7,250 nt of DNA from an uncultured Mycoplasmatota bacterium (GCA_948472605.1 CAOKUH010000074.1:1-7250), one strand, 5' to 3'. Shown: positions 1 to 6,772, counted from the first letter of the stretch. Notes: generated by a model from the sequence alone, not told the origin. Numbers and translations are program-made.

Positions 1-1887
1 AAAATCTTCTAAGTATTTAATAAATCCATCTTCCATTTCTTGAAACTTAGCTAAAATCCATTTGTCGATATATTCAAAGTCATTAAATTCTTTATCCTCA
101 AAATCATTTAAATGCATTTCTATAAATTTTGCTACATTCCAAATTTTATTTATAAGTTTTTTCCCTCTTTGTAAAGTATCTTCACTAAATGTAATATCTG
201 TTCCAAGACGACCTGAACCTGCCCAATAACGAATAACATCAGCAGAATATGTATTTATAAGCTCAATTGGTTCTTGCTTACTATTTCCTTTACTTTTACT
301 TACTTTTTCGCCCTTATTTGCCATAACAAACCCTGATATCATGACATTATCCCAAGGACGCATACCAAAATGATAAAAACTTTTAACTATGGTATAAAAA
401 TCCCATGTTCTAATTATTTCAGAAGCATTCGTTCGAATACTCATCGGCTTTAAAAATGATTCATAATTATCTTTTTCTCCATAACGCATATTAATTAAAG
501 GCGTTACAGATGATGTAGCCCAAGTATCCATTACATCAGTTTCTGGAATAAATTCTTGGCATCCACAACTACACTCATTAATAGGTGGTTTATCAGTTAA
601 AGGATTAACAGGTAAATCCTCTAATTTAGCAAATACTTTATTATTACATTCTTTACAATACCAAACAGGAAATGGTACACCAAAATATCTTTGACGAGAA
701 ATGCACCAATCCCACATAATATTAGATACCCATTCTGTATATCTATTTTTCATATGTCCAGGATACCAATTAATTTCATCACCAATTTTCAAAAAATCAT
801 TTTTATGATTCATAATATCAATAAACCATTGCTTCATTATTGAATATTCTACTTCACGACCACATCTTTCATGAGTTTGTACTTCATGTTCTAATTCTTC
901 TACTTTAACAACAACTCCAGCTTCAGTTAAATCTTCCATTATTTTAGTACGAGCTTCTTTAATTTTCAAACCACCATAATTTGGAACATCATCATTAATT
1001 CGTCCATCACTTGTAAATATATATTTTAATGGTAAATTGTACTTTTTCCACCACTCAATATCTGTCTGATCCCCAAAAGTACAACACATAACTACTCCAG
1101 TTCCTTTATCTATTGCTACCTTTTCATCGGCCATAATAGGTACATCAACTTCTATAACAGGTATATGAGCTTTTTTTCCTATTAAAGATTTATGTTTTTC
1201 ATCTTGAGGATTAACAAATACACAAACAATCGCTGGTAATAATTCAGGTCTAGTTGTTGCAATTGTAAATTCTTCATTTGTTTCTAATGTTCTAAAATTA
1301 ATATAATTAAAAGTTGTCTTGATTGTTTTAGTTTCAAGTTCAGCTTGAGCTATAGAAGTTAAACATTCATTACACCACAAAGCTGGACTTTCTTTATGAT
1401 AACAATGTCCTTTAGAAACAAGATCTAAAAAAGAGGCTTGACTTATTTTTATCGTTTTAGGACTAACAGTTTTATAATGAATATCCCAATCTGTACTTAC
1501 TCCCATTTTACTAAATAACTCTTGAAATTCAATTTCATATTTATCAGTAGTTTCATAACATAATTTCGAAAATTCTTCTCTTCCTATCTCATGAGCTTTC
1601 TTCCCTTGTTCTTTTTCCACTAATCTTTCACTTGGAAGTCCATTATCATCAAAGCCAAAAGGATAAAAGATATTAAAACCACGTAATCTTTTATATCTTG
1701 CTATCATTTCGGTTTGAGAGTAAGAAAATATATGCCCTATATGAATTTTACCATTTACAGTAGGTGGAGGAGTATCAATCGAAAACACCTCTCTTTCATC
1801 CTTTTTAAATTCATAAACTTTATGTTTGTTCCAATATTCTAACCATTTTTGTTCTTTTTCTAAAAAATTATACTTTTTATCTAACAT
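1..1887 (-). CDS. valS: Valyl-tRNA synthetase, archaeal/rickettsial class, 3' end cut by window
   Basis: Class Ia synthetase that charges tRNA-Val with valine in the cytoplasm. The reading frame is open to the window edge, giving 629 residues; family members run to roughly 800-900, so the anticodon-binding C-terminus is missing. HIGH is at residues 49-52 and the KMSKS-loop variant KVSKS at 528-532 (bases 292-306). The block GFDDNGLPSER (about 78-88) marks the archaeal/rickettsial ValS class; ordinary bacterial ValS has a GTDHAGIATQ-type sequence there. A TTRPE motif belongs to the CP1 editing domain. Cysteine pairs (WCNEC; WYCKEC, then CSCGC) look like zinc knuckles. ATG at 1885-1887 follows AGAAGGA (1894-1900) with a 6-base spacer. 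The gene sits 21 bases behind the HD-domain gene, in an operon with a valine-specific T-box, which independently supports the Val assignment. Confidence 0.95.
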   Translation of the reverse strand, partial: MLDKKYNFLEKEQKWLEYWNKHKVYEFKKDEREVFSIDTPPPTVNGKIHIGHIFSYSQTEMIARYKRLRGFNIFYPFGFDDNGLPSERLVEKEQGKKAHEIGREEFSKLCYETTDKYEIEFQELFSKMGVSTDWDIHYKTVSPKTIKISQASFLDLVSKGHCYHKESPALWCNECLTSIAQAELETKTIKTTFNYINFRTLETNEEFTIATTRPELLPAIVCVFVNPQDEKHKSLIGKKAHIPVIEVDVPIMADEKVAIDKGTGVVMCCTFGDQTDIEWWKKYNLPLKYIFTSDGRINDDVPNYGGLKIKEARTKIMEDLTEAGVVVKVEELEHEVQTHERCGREVEYSIMKQWFIDIMNHKNDFLKIGDEINWYPGHMKNRYTEWVSNIMWDWCISRQRYFGVPFPVWYCKECNNKVFAKLEDLPVNPLTDKPPINECSCGCQEFIPETDVMDTWATSSVTPLINMRYGEKDNYESFLKPMSIRTNASEIIRTWDFYTIVKSFYHFGMRPWDNVMISGFVMANKGEKVSKSKGNSKQEPIELINTYSADVIRYWAGSGRLGTDITFSEDTLQRGKKLINKIWNVAKFIEMHLNDFEDKEFNDFEYIDKWILAKFQEMEDGFIKYLEDF

Positions 1888-1908
1888 GGGTTTTCCTTCT
1901 TTCTATGA

Positions 1909-2655
1909 TTATTTAATTTTATTTTCTAAGTAAGTTCTTACTTCTTTTTTTATCAAATCAAATTCAGTTATACATTCTTGTTTATCAACCATAATAACTG
2001 ACAAATACAATTCCAAATTATCACTTTCATTAAGTAACTCATATGATTCTTTAAAATTAATATCAAAGACATATGCTAATTCAGAAACAATTGCTTCACT
2101 AGTTGATTTAATATCTTTTTTATTTATTAAAACATGATTATAAAAATCTTTTTTTACTTTATTAGATATCTCTGTATCATAAATAAAATCTTCCCTAGCT
2201 GCTTCTTGTCTCAAAATATCAATTTTATCAACATCTCTTATAAATTTAACCAAAAATAATTCCTCTTCCTTTAAATTCTCGTCTATTTTTAACTTATTAT
2301 GGTTTTTAATTACTTTTTCCATAATTTCATGATATTTTTCAGGTATTTTAAAATCTTTTATATGACTATCCAAAAACAAATAATTAATACCTAAATCTGC
2401 ATGATCCATCATAGAGTTTACATCACTATATACTCCTGTATTTTCATACTGAATAAATCTACCTAAGTCATGTAATAAACCTATTACTTTCAAAAGAACT
2501 CTTTTTTCCTCATCAAGCTCTAATCTCTTAGCAAGTTTAGAAGCTAAATCTGCTACATAATAACTATGATTAATTTTCATTAGTATATCAGGATTTTTAA
2601 TATCAAATTTTTGGGTAAAATTTTTAAATTCTTCTAAAACAATTTCATAATTCAT
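1909..2655 (-). CDS. HD-domain metal-dependent phosphohydrolase
   Basis: 248-residue soluble protein of the HD superfamily, whose members hydrolyse phosphate esters of nucleotides or other substrates using bound metal. The metal-binding pattern is complete: H30 (INHSYYV), H62-D63 (LLHDLGR), H85 (MDHADLG), H119 (KNHNK) and D141/D143 (IRDVDKID). This layout resembles a widespread clostridial family of about 200-250-residue HD proteins of unknown substrate. There is no signal peptide or membrane segment. It is the first gene behind a valine T-box and lies 21 bases upstream of valS, so both should be induced when tRNA-Val is uncharged. ATG at 2653-2655 has a strong Shine-Dalgarno, AGGAGGAG (2663-2670), with a 7-base all-U spacer. 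A role in nucleotide or alarmone turnover during amino-acid stress is possible from context but is only inference. There is no Rel/SpoT synthetase domain. Confidence 0.9.
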   Translation of the reverse strand: MNYEIVLEEFKNFTQKFDIKNPDILMKINHSYYVADLASKLAKRLELDEEKRVLLKVIGLLHDLGRFIQYENTGVYSDVNSMMDHADLGINYLFLDSHIKDFKIPEKYHEIMEKVIKNHNKLKIDENLKEEELFLVKFIRDVDKIDILRQEAAREDFIYDTEISNKVKKDFYNHVLINKKDIKSTSEAIVSELAYVFDINFKESYELLNESDNLELYLSVIMVDKQECITEFDLIKKEVRTYLENKIK

Positions 2656-2695
2656 AAAAAAACTCCTCCTAAAAAATTAATTTTAAGGACGAGTT
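2656..2695 (-). terminator. T-box terminator overlapping the Shine-Dalgarno of the HD gene
   Basis: The 5' arm AACTCGTCCT (2686-2695) pairs with the 3' arm AGGAGGAGTT (2661-2670) with one G/G mismatch, and an AAAA/UUUU extension lies inside. The arm is followed by an uninterrupted U7 (2656-2662). The competing antiterminator pairs AAGG (2710-2713) with CCTT (2685-2688), which uses part of the same 5' arm, so the two folds exclude each other. The 3' arm contains the AGGAGGAG ribosome binding site and the U-tract ends at the AUG, so the hairpin can both stop transcription and hide the start of translation. Confidence 0.85.
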
Positions 2696-2890
2696 ATTCC
2701 GCGGTACCACCTTAATTCATACAAAATATTTGTATACCCTTCATTTATTTTTAACGGATACTATCCGGAAGAATTCTTACTTTTTTTCAGAATTTCAGCT
2801 CCCCTGCTACCTTCTATAAATAGTTTTACTTATTTACACCAATCATAAGCTCTCTTTAAAAACTTTTTTATATACTCCTCAGGTTCTTTG
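2656..2890 (-). ncRNA. T-box leader, valine-specific (GUA specifier)
   Basis: cis-acting RNA that senses uncharged tRNA-Val and controls the HD hydrolase-valS operon. Stem I: lower helix CCTG (2880-2883) with CAGG (2803-2806). The specifier loop has AGTA on the 5' side (2873-2876) and GAA (2812-2814), G, then specifier GTA = Val (2808-2810). Above it are TATAAA/TTTATA (2867-2872, 2815-2820) and GTTTT/AAAAC. The AGAGA bulge (2851-2855) and a GATTGGTG-containing distal loop cap the arm. Then follow an AATTCT/AGAATT hairpin, a CGGAT/ATCCG hairpin followed by the typical CCGTTA, and a stem III (ATACAAA/TTTGTAT). The conserved T-box AAGGTGGTACCGCGG is at 2699-2713. Its UGGU is complementary to an ACCA 3' end, fitting discriminator A73 of tRNA-Val. 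The terminator is listed separately. Stem I looks compact. Confidence 0.95.
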
Positions 2891-2900
2891 CTTTTTTCCT

Positions 2901-2929
2901 ATTCTATCTTATTTCTTAACCAATTGCAA
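2901..2929 (-). promoter_or_regulatory. Sigma-A type promoter of the T-box/HD/valS operon
   Basis: TTGCAA (2924-2929) and TAGAAT (2901-2906) are separated by exactly 17 bases. The predicted start lies a few bases before the T-box leader at about 2890-2895. The -35 box falls inside the last codons of the upstream 311-residue gene, and its TAA stop lies in the spacer. No intrinsic terminator separates that gene from this promoter. Confidence 0.75.
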
Positions 2930-3851
2930 TAGTTTCTGATAGATCATTTCCAATAAATATTTTTATAGAAGTTCCTTCTGTTTCAAAGGATATTTCATTT
3001 GGATCTGTTACCAAAAATTCTCTTGATACTTTTTCCTTTTTTTCTAAATCATATAAATAGAAAATATCTTTGGTATCAACAATAACTATATATTTATCAT
3101 AAAAGTCTAAATATTTATAATCATCTTCTAAAACTTTTGTTCCATCATAATCAATTAAATGCATAACATCAGCACTCTTAGTAGCAATATATTTATCACT
3201 ATAAGAAAATATATTAGTTAAAGGGTTAGTTGTTAATTTGGTATTATTTGAATCAATAATATTCCAACTATTCTCTTCTAATACTGCATAGTAGCTATTA
3301 GTAAGAGAGTTAGTATTTGATATTCCTATATAATTATAATTAAAAGGAATTAAAATAAATTCTGGGCCACTAAAATCTATAACTCCCCATAAGCCAGATT
3401 CATCTTTTGCAATATAACCAAATTCCGTTTTCTTTACTTCAACTAATCGAAGAACTTCTGTTTCATTAACAACATCATATAAGATAATATCTGCACTAGT
3501 TAATTTATCAATTGTTGTATCCATTAAAAAGACATATTGTTTTTCTAGTTTTTCTAATTTTTCTTTATTACTAGGTTTATATTCTAAAAAATCATATTCA
3601 TAAGTTGCTTTATTTACAGCATAATCACAATAATCATCAAAATGTTTACATGTATAAGTTCCTAATAAAGTGTCATTTTTATCATAAAAATACAATTTAC
3701 CATCATGCTTAAATTCTAGATTATCTGTTGCATTATTTTCTGCTATGACATCTTTATTTATAATACGCATAGTTGTTGTATAAACTGCTAAAGGAACAAA
3801 AATAACTAACAAAATAATAATTATAACAAAAGAAATTTTTTTATGTTCCAT
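2916..3851 (-). CDS. Membrane-anchored protein with one WG-like surface module
   Basis: 311-residue protein, family not recognised. A short basic N-terminus (MEHKK) leads into one hydrophobic helix at about residues 6-24, so it is probably a type II (N-in) membrane anchor with the rest outside the cell. No lipobox or signal-peptidase site stands out. The outer part starts with DGKLYFYD and LLGTYTC (C68) plus a second cysteine at C75, perhaps a disulfide. Further on is a WG-repeat-like segment, GLWGVIDFSG, followed by an IPFNYNYIG strand, then a KYLDFYDKY motif and an IKIFIGND C-terminal motif. The same order occurs twice in the upstream 714-residue protein, so this is a one-module paralogue of it. 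ATG (3849-3851) comes 3 bases after that gene's stop; GAGG (3860-3863) lies in that gene's end, so translation is probably coupled. The substrate or role is unknown. Confidence 0.85.
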   Translation of the reverse strand: MEHKKISFVIIIILLVIFVPLAVYTTTMRIINKDVIAENNATDNLEFKHDGKLYFYDKNDTLLGTYTCKHFDDYCDYAVNKATYEYDFLEYKPSNKEKLEKLEKQYVFLMDTTIDKLTSADIILYDVVNETEVLRLVEVKKTEFGYIAKDESGLWGVIDFSGPEFILIPFNYNYIGISNTNSLTNSYYAVLEENSWNIIDSNNTKLTTNPLTNIFSYSDKYIATKSADVMHLIDYDGTKVLEDDYKYLDFYDKYIVIVDTKDIFYLYDLEKKEKVSREFLVTDPNEISFETEGTSIKIFIGNDLSETIAIG

Positions 3852-3854
3852 TTT

Positions 3855-5999
3855 TTATTCCTCATTTCCACTAGAAGAAAGAATAGTCTCTTCTCTCTTT
3901 TTATAGCTACCATTTTCTTCGCCAATTTCTATTATATTTCCTGTTATTTTAAATGCTAAAGTTCCTGACCCATAATATTTAGTTAAGTTTAAAGGAATAA
4001 GAGTATCACCACTTATTAGATTTTTAGGATTGTTTGTATAAGGATAAACTCCAAGCTTATTATCTTTAGTGACACCAGCATAATATTTTGAATATAATTC
4101 AACATATTTATAACCAGTTTCATTAACTTCTTTACAAGTTTTATCACTACAACTATAAACATAATATAAATCATCCTTTTTAACTTTCAGATAATTATCT
4201 TTAAAATTTCTAATTTTATATGGAACTGCTTTAATTAAACTAGAACCACTACCTTTATCTAATAATAAGTATCCACTAGCATCCTTAGCTATATAAAATT
4301 CTCCTAACTTCTCCATTTCATTATAATTAAAGCCAATATGTCCTGTAACTTCTGTTAAATTAATTTTTATAACCCCAAACTTGCCACTTTGACTTTTAGC
4401 AACTACTTGTAAATCTGTTACTGTCGAAAAAGTTATATCATTAGTTCCTGTATAAGAATAAGTATTAATCTCATTATATTTTCCTAAACTGCTATTCTTT
4501 TTTAAATCATATAAAACTATAGTTTTACTTGTATCATTAACTAAATCAGGATTATCATAAATAAAGATAAATCTTTCATTAAATACAGGTATTACCCCAA
4601 CATTTCCTGGTATTTCTAAATCATTATCTTCAAAAACTTTATCACTTGCTAGCATACAATTATTTAAACTATTTCCTGTAACATTATTTTTATTTGTACA
4701 AGTATAAGTTCCTAATAAACTTTTTTTCTCAGTATCACTATAAATATATAATTTACCATCAAAATAATTTATATTTTTTAAAGATTTACTTATTATACCT
4801 TCTTTTTTATTTATAACTATATCTTTATTATCATTACCAATTAAAGTAATAGTTATAATATCATTATTTTCTTCAACACTAAATGCCTCTTTAGTTTCTA
4901 TTAGTTTATTATTTTCATCATAAATATTAGTTTTTAAATAATTTTTATTATTTAATATTATACCCTCTTCATTTAATTTATTTTCATCATAAAATTTTAA
5001 ATTCATATTTGTATCATTAATTAAAATAGCATAATCACTAAATAATTCAACATAATCGTAACTTTCCTTAAACGTTTTTTGATTACTATAATTATATACT
5101 TCATATTTATCATTATTTAAAACTTTAATATAAACTTCATTAAAATTTTTAATCTTACCATTGATTGCTTTAGTTAAATTAGTTCCATTTTCATCTACAA
5201 GATAACTATTTTCATTTATTTTAGAAACAAAAGTATTTTTAACATTTTCTATATATCCTAAATAATCATAAGTAAATTTTAAGATATCTTTAATCTCATT
5301 ATTAGTAAATTCAATAACTCCATATTTATTATTTTTATCTTTTAATATTACTCTACTATTATTTACTTTTTTCACTAAATTATATGTTTCTTTTATAGTC
5401 TCTTCTTTTATGTTGTATAGTTTAATAGAATTATCTTCTTTTAAAGGATTATCTACTATAAATACATATGTATCTTCAATTATACTGCTTCTTTTTAAAA
5501 TAGGACTATCATCTTCATAAATATTTTTTTCAATATCAAATTCATCTTCACTGCTATAGTAAGCAATATAACATAAATCTTCATTCTGATTTTCACAATT
5601 ATAACTTCCTATTTCTTCTTTTTGTTTATTTAAAAATATTAATTTACCATTTTCATAACGATAATTTTCCTCTTCAACTATAACATCAGCTTTTTTAGGT
5701 TCTTCATCATTTTTAGAAGATGATTTTACTAAAAAAACAATTCCTCCAATTAACAAAATAAACAATAATATTAGACTAATTATAATTACTATTCTTTGTT
5801 TTTTAGTCCTTGAACTCCACCATTTTTTTATTCTTTCTTTTAATTTAGTTTTTTTTGGTTTAGTAACTATATCATTTTGTAAATTGTTTTCGCTAGTATT
5901 ATTTGCTTCATCATTATTCTCTAAATTCTTTCTATTTAAATCACTTAGAGTATCTAATTCTTTTGTACTATCTAATGCTTCATTATTTTCATTTGACAT
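3855..5999 (-). CDS. Membrane-anchored protein with two WG-like surface modules
   Basis: 714 residues from the ATG at 5997-5999. An in-frame GTG at 6006-6008 overlaps the Shine-Dalgarno AAGGGAG (6008-6014) and cannot use it; the ATG sits 8 bases behind it. Residues 1-45 are acidic, Asn/Glu-rich and probably disordered. A Lys/Arg-rich stretch (47-69, including KKWW) precedes one membrane helix at about 70-91, so the long C-terminal part should lie outside (positive-inside rule). Two modules follow, about 113-402 and 412-700. Each begins with an NGKL/DGKL strand and a G.Y.C motif with a second cysteine (C135/C143; C434/C448), then has a WG-like GVI segment (KYGVIEF; KFGVIKI), a Y.YVEL motif and a closing I.I..IG-like strand. 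Module 2 has an extra SCSDKTC pair. It is first in a two-gene operon with its one-module paralogue. Possibly a surface sensor, adhesin or envelope scaffold; nothing visible decides. Confidence 0.88.
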   Translation of the reverse strand: MSNENNEALDSTKELDTLSDLNRKNLENNDEANNTSENNLQNDIVTKPKKTKLKERIKKWWSSRTKKQRIVIIISLILLFILLIGGIVFLVKSSSKNDEEPKKADVIVEEENYRYENGKLIFLNKQKEEIGSYNCENQNEDLCYIAYYSSEDEFDIEKNIYEDDSPILKRSSIIEDTYVFIVDNPLKEDNSIKLYNIKEETIKETYNLVKKVNNSRVILKDKNNKYGVIEFTNNEIKDILKFTYDYLGYIENVKNTFVSKINENSYLVDENGTNLTKAINGKIKNFNEVYIKVLNNDKYEVYNYSNQKTFKESYDYVELFSDYAILINDTNMNLKFYDENKLNEEGIILNNKNYLKTNIYDENNKLIETKEAFSVEENNDIITITLIGNDNKDIVINKKEGIISKSLKNINYFDGKLYIYSDTEKKSLLGTYTCTNKNNVTGNSLNNCMLASDKVFEDNDLEIPGNVGVIPVFNERFIFIYDNPDLVNDTSKTIVLYDLKKNSSLGKYNEINTYSYTGTNDITFSTVTDLQVVAKSQSGKFGVIKINLTEVTGHIGFNYNEMEKLGEFYIAKDASGYLLLDKGSGSSLIKAVPYKIRNFKDNYLKVKKDDLYYVYSCSDKTCKEVNETGYKYVELYSKYYAGVTKDNKLGVYPYTNNPKNLISGDTLIPLNLTKYYGSGTLAFKITGNIIEIGEENGSYKKREETILSSSGNEE

Positions 6000-6027
6000 A
6001 TTTAACACTCCCTTATTCTATTCTTAA

Positions 6028-6056
6028 ATTATAACATAAGTTTTTTAAAACCAAAA
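6028..6056 (-). promoter_or_regulatory. Extended -10 promoter of the two-gene WG-module operon
   Basis: A perfect TATAAT (6028-6033) is preceded by TG one base upstream (6035-6036), an extended -10. The -35 candidate TTTTGG (6051-6056), 17 bases away, is weak. Transcription would start roughly 20 bases before the start codon at 5999, leaving a short leader that carries the AAGGGAG ribosome binding site. Confidence 0.65.
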
Positions 6057-6058
6057 TA

Positions 6059-6109
6059 AAAAATTTCTAAAAAAGATAATAAGTGTCTATTAAATTTTTA
6101 GAAATTTTT
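6059..6109. repeat. Perfect 15-bp inverted repeat, possible terminator or operator
   Basis: AAAAATTTCTAAAAA (6059-6073) and its exact reverse complement TTTTTAGAAATTTTT (6095-6109) flank a 21-base loop. On the minus strand it begins 10 bases past the phosphodiesterase stop codon and the second arm is followed by T-rich sequence (TTTTTTATTTT), so it could be a weak intrinsic terminator for that gene. It also abuts the -35 region of the next operon, so an operator is an alternative. Each arm has only two G-C pairs, making the hairpin weak. Confidence 0.55.
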
Positions 6110-6119
6110 ATAGATTATA

Positions 6120-6734
6120 TTAATATTTTTTGGGTACTTCATCAACTATATAAATTCCATCTTCATACCACAAATCTTTATCTTCATTAATTATACCATA
6201 AAGCATTACTTCTACATTCCTCTTTTTATAAGCATTTATCAGATTATAAGTTGCTAAGTTGTTTAAAAGACAGATAAAGTCTAAATTATAGTCTGCTTCA
6301 CTATTTAAAACATAATTTAAAATTCCTAATTTAGCATTACAATTACGTTTTTTTAATTTTTCAATTACTTTATTATGAAAACTCATCACATAAATATTTT
6401 TATCTTTAAAACTATCAAATATTTTAATAAGTTTTCGATAAGGAATATTATTATCTTTAATTTCTACAAGCATTATTTTATTAGTATTTAGTTCTAATAC
6501 TTCGCTTAGTAAAGGAAGATTATATTTCTTTTTTAAATAACGATAAGTTCTTCTTTTTATTAAATCTGTTTTAGCAAATGCATTGTGATGAACAACAAAT
6601 TTATTGTCCAAAGTTTTTCTTACATCAAATTCAAATCCACTAATAAAATTATTATTAATAGCATTCTTAAATGCCTCTAACGTATTTTCTTTTATTTCTT
6701 TTGTTCTTAACCCTCTATGTGCAATAAATTTCAA
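6120..6734 (-). CDS. Glycerophosphodiester phosphodiesterase (short GDPD family)
   Basis: 204-residue cytoplasmic enzyme of the GDPD TIM-barrel family, which splits glycerophosphodiesters into glycerol-3-phosphate and an alcohol. Signature residues are in order: H6-R7-G8 (IAHRG), ENT at about 17-19, E35 and D37 (FEFDV), H49 (VVHH), and E91/K93 (LVEIKD). The usual HD after the third strand is HH here. No signal peptide or membrane helix is present, so an intracellular role in lipid-derived glycerol/phosphate salvage is likely. I choose TTG at 6732-6734 as start: AGGTGG (6740-6745) lies 5 bases before it, and the protein then begins MKFIAHRG, typical of the family. The GTG at 6741-6743 overlaps the Shine-Dalgarno. 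At 204 residues it is shorter than the usual 230-260; the barrel's C-terminal part (ends VDEVPKKY) looks compact rather than cut. Confidence 0.87.
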   Translation of the reverse strand: MKFIAHRGLRTKEIKENTLEAFKNAINNNFISGFEFDVRKTLDNKFVVHHNAFAKTDLIKRRTYRYLKKKYNLPLLSEVLELNTNKIMLVEIKDNNIPYRKLIKIFDSFKDKNIYVMSFHNKVIEKLKKRNCNAKLGILNYVLNSEADYNLDFICLLNNLATYNLINAYKKRNVEVMLYGIINEDKDLWYEDGIYIVDEVPKKY

Positions 6735-6770
6735 AAAAACCACCTAATAAAATATATTAGATGATTTCTT
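6734..6770 (-). terminator. Hairpin after the BspA-like gene that contains the GDPD ribosome binding site
   Basis: The 5' arm AAATCATCTAATA (6755-6767) pairs along its full length with TATTAGGTGGTTT (6737-6749), 13 bp with two G-U wobbles and a 5-base loop. An A-rich flank (to about 6770) can extend it through the U-tract. It starts within about 6 bases of the BspA-like stop codon and ends in U7, like an intrinsic terminator. The 3' arm holds AGGTGG and the U-tract runs into the TTG start, so the hairpin also covers the start of the GDPD gene. On the plus strand the two wobbles become C/A mismatches, which supports minus-strand function. Confidence 0.6.
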
Positions 6771-6772
6771 TT

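Noticed and set aside
2809..2811. GGU (Gly) as T-box specifier directly after GAA
   Set aside because: The known spacing leaves one base between GAA and the specifier, giving GUA; the operon contains valS, and UGGU also suits tRNA-Val.
6006..6008. GTG as start of the two-module surface protein (717 residues)
   Set aside because: It overlaps the AAGGGAG ribosome binding site; the ATG nine bases downstream has correct 8-base spacing.
6741..6743. GTG as start of the phosphodiesterase (207 residues)
   Set aside because: It lies inside AGGTGG itself. TTG at 6732-6734 is 5 bases downstream and gives the family-typical MKFIAHRG start.
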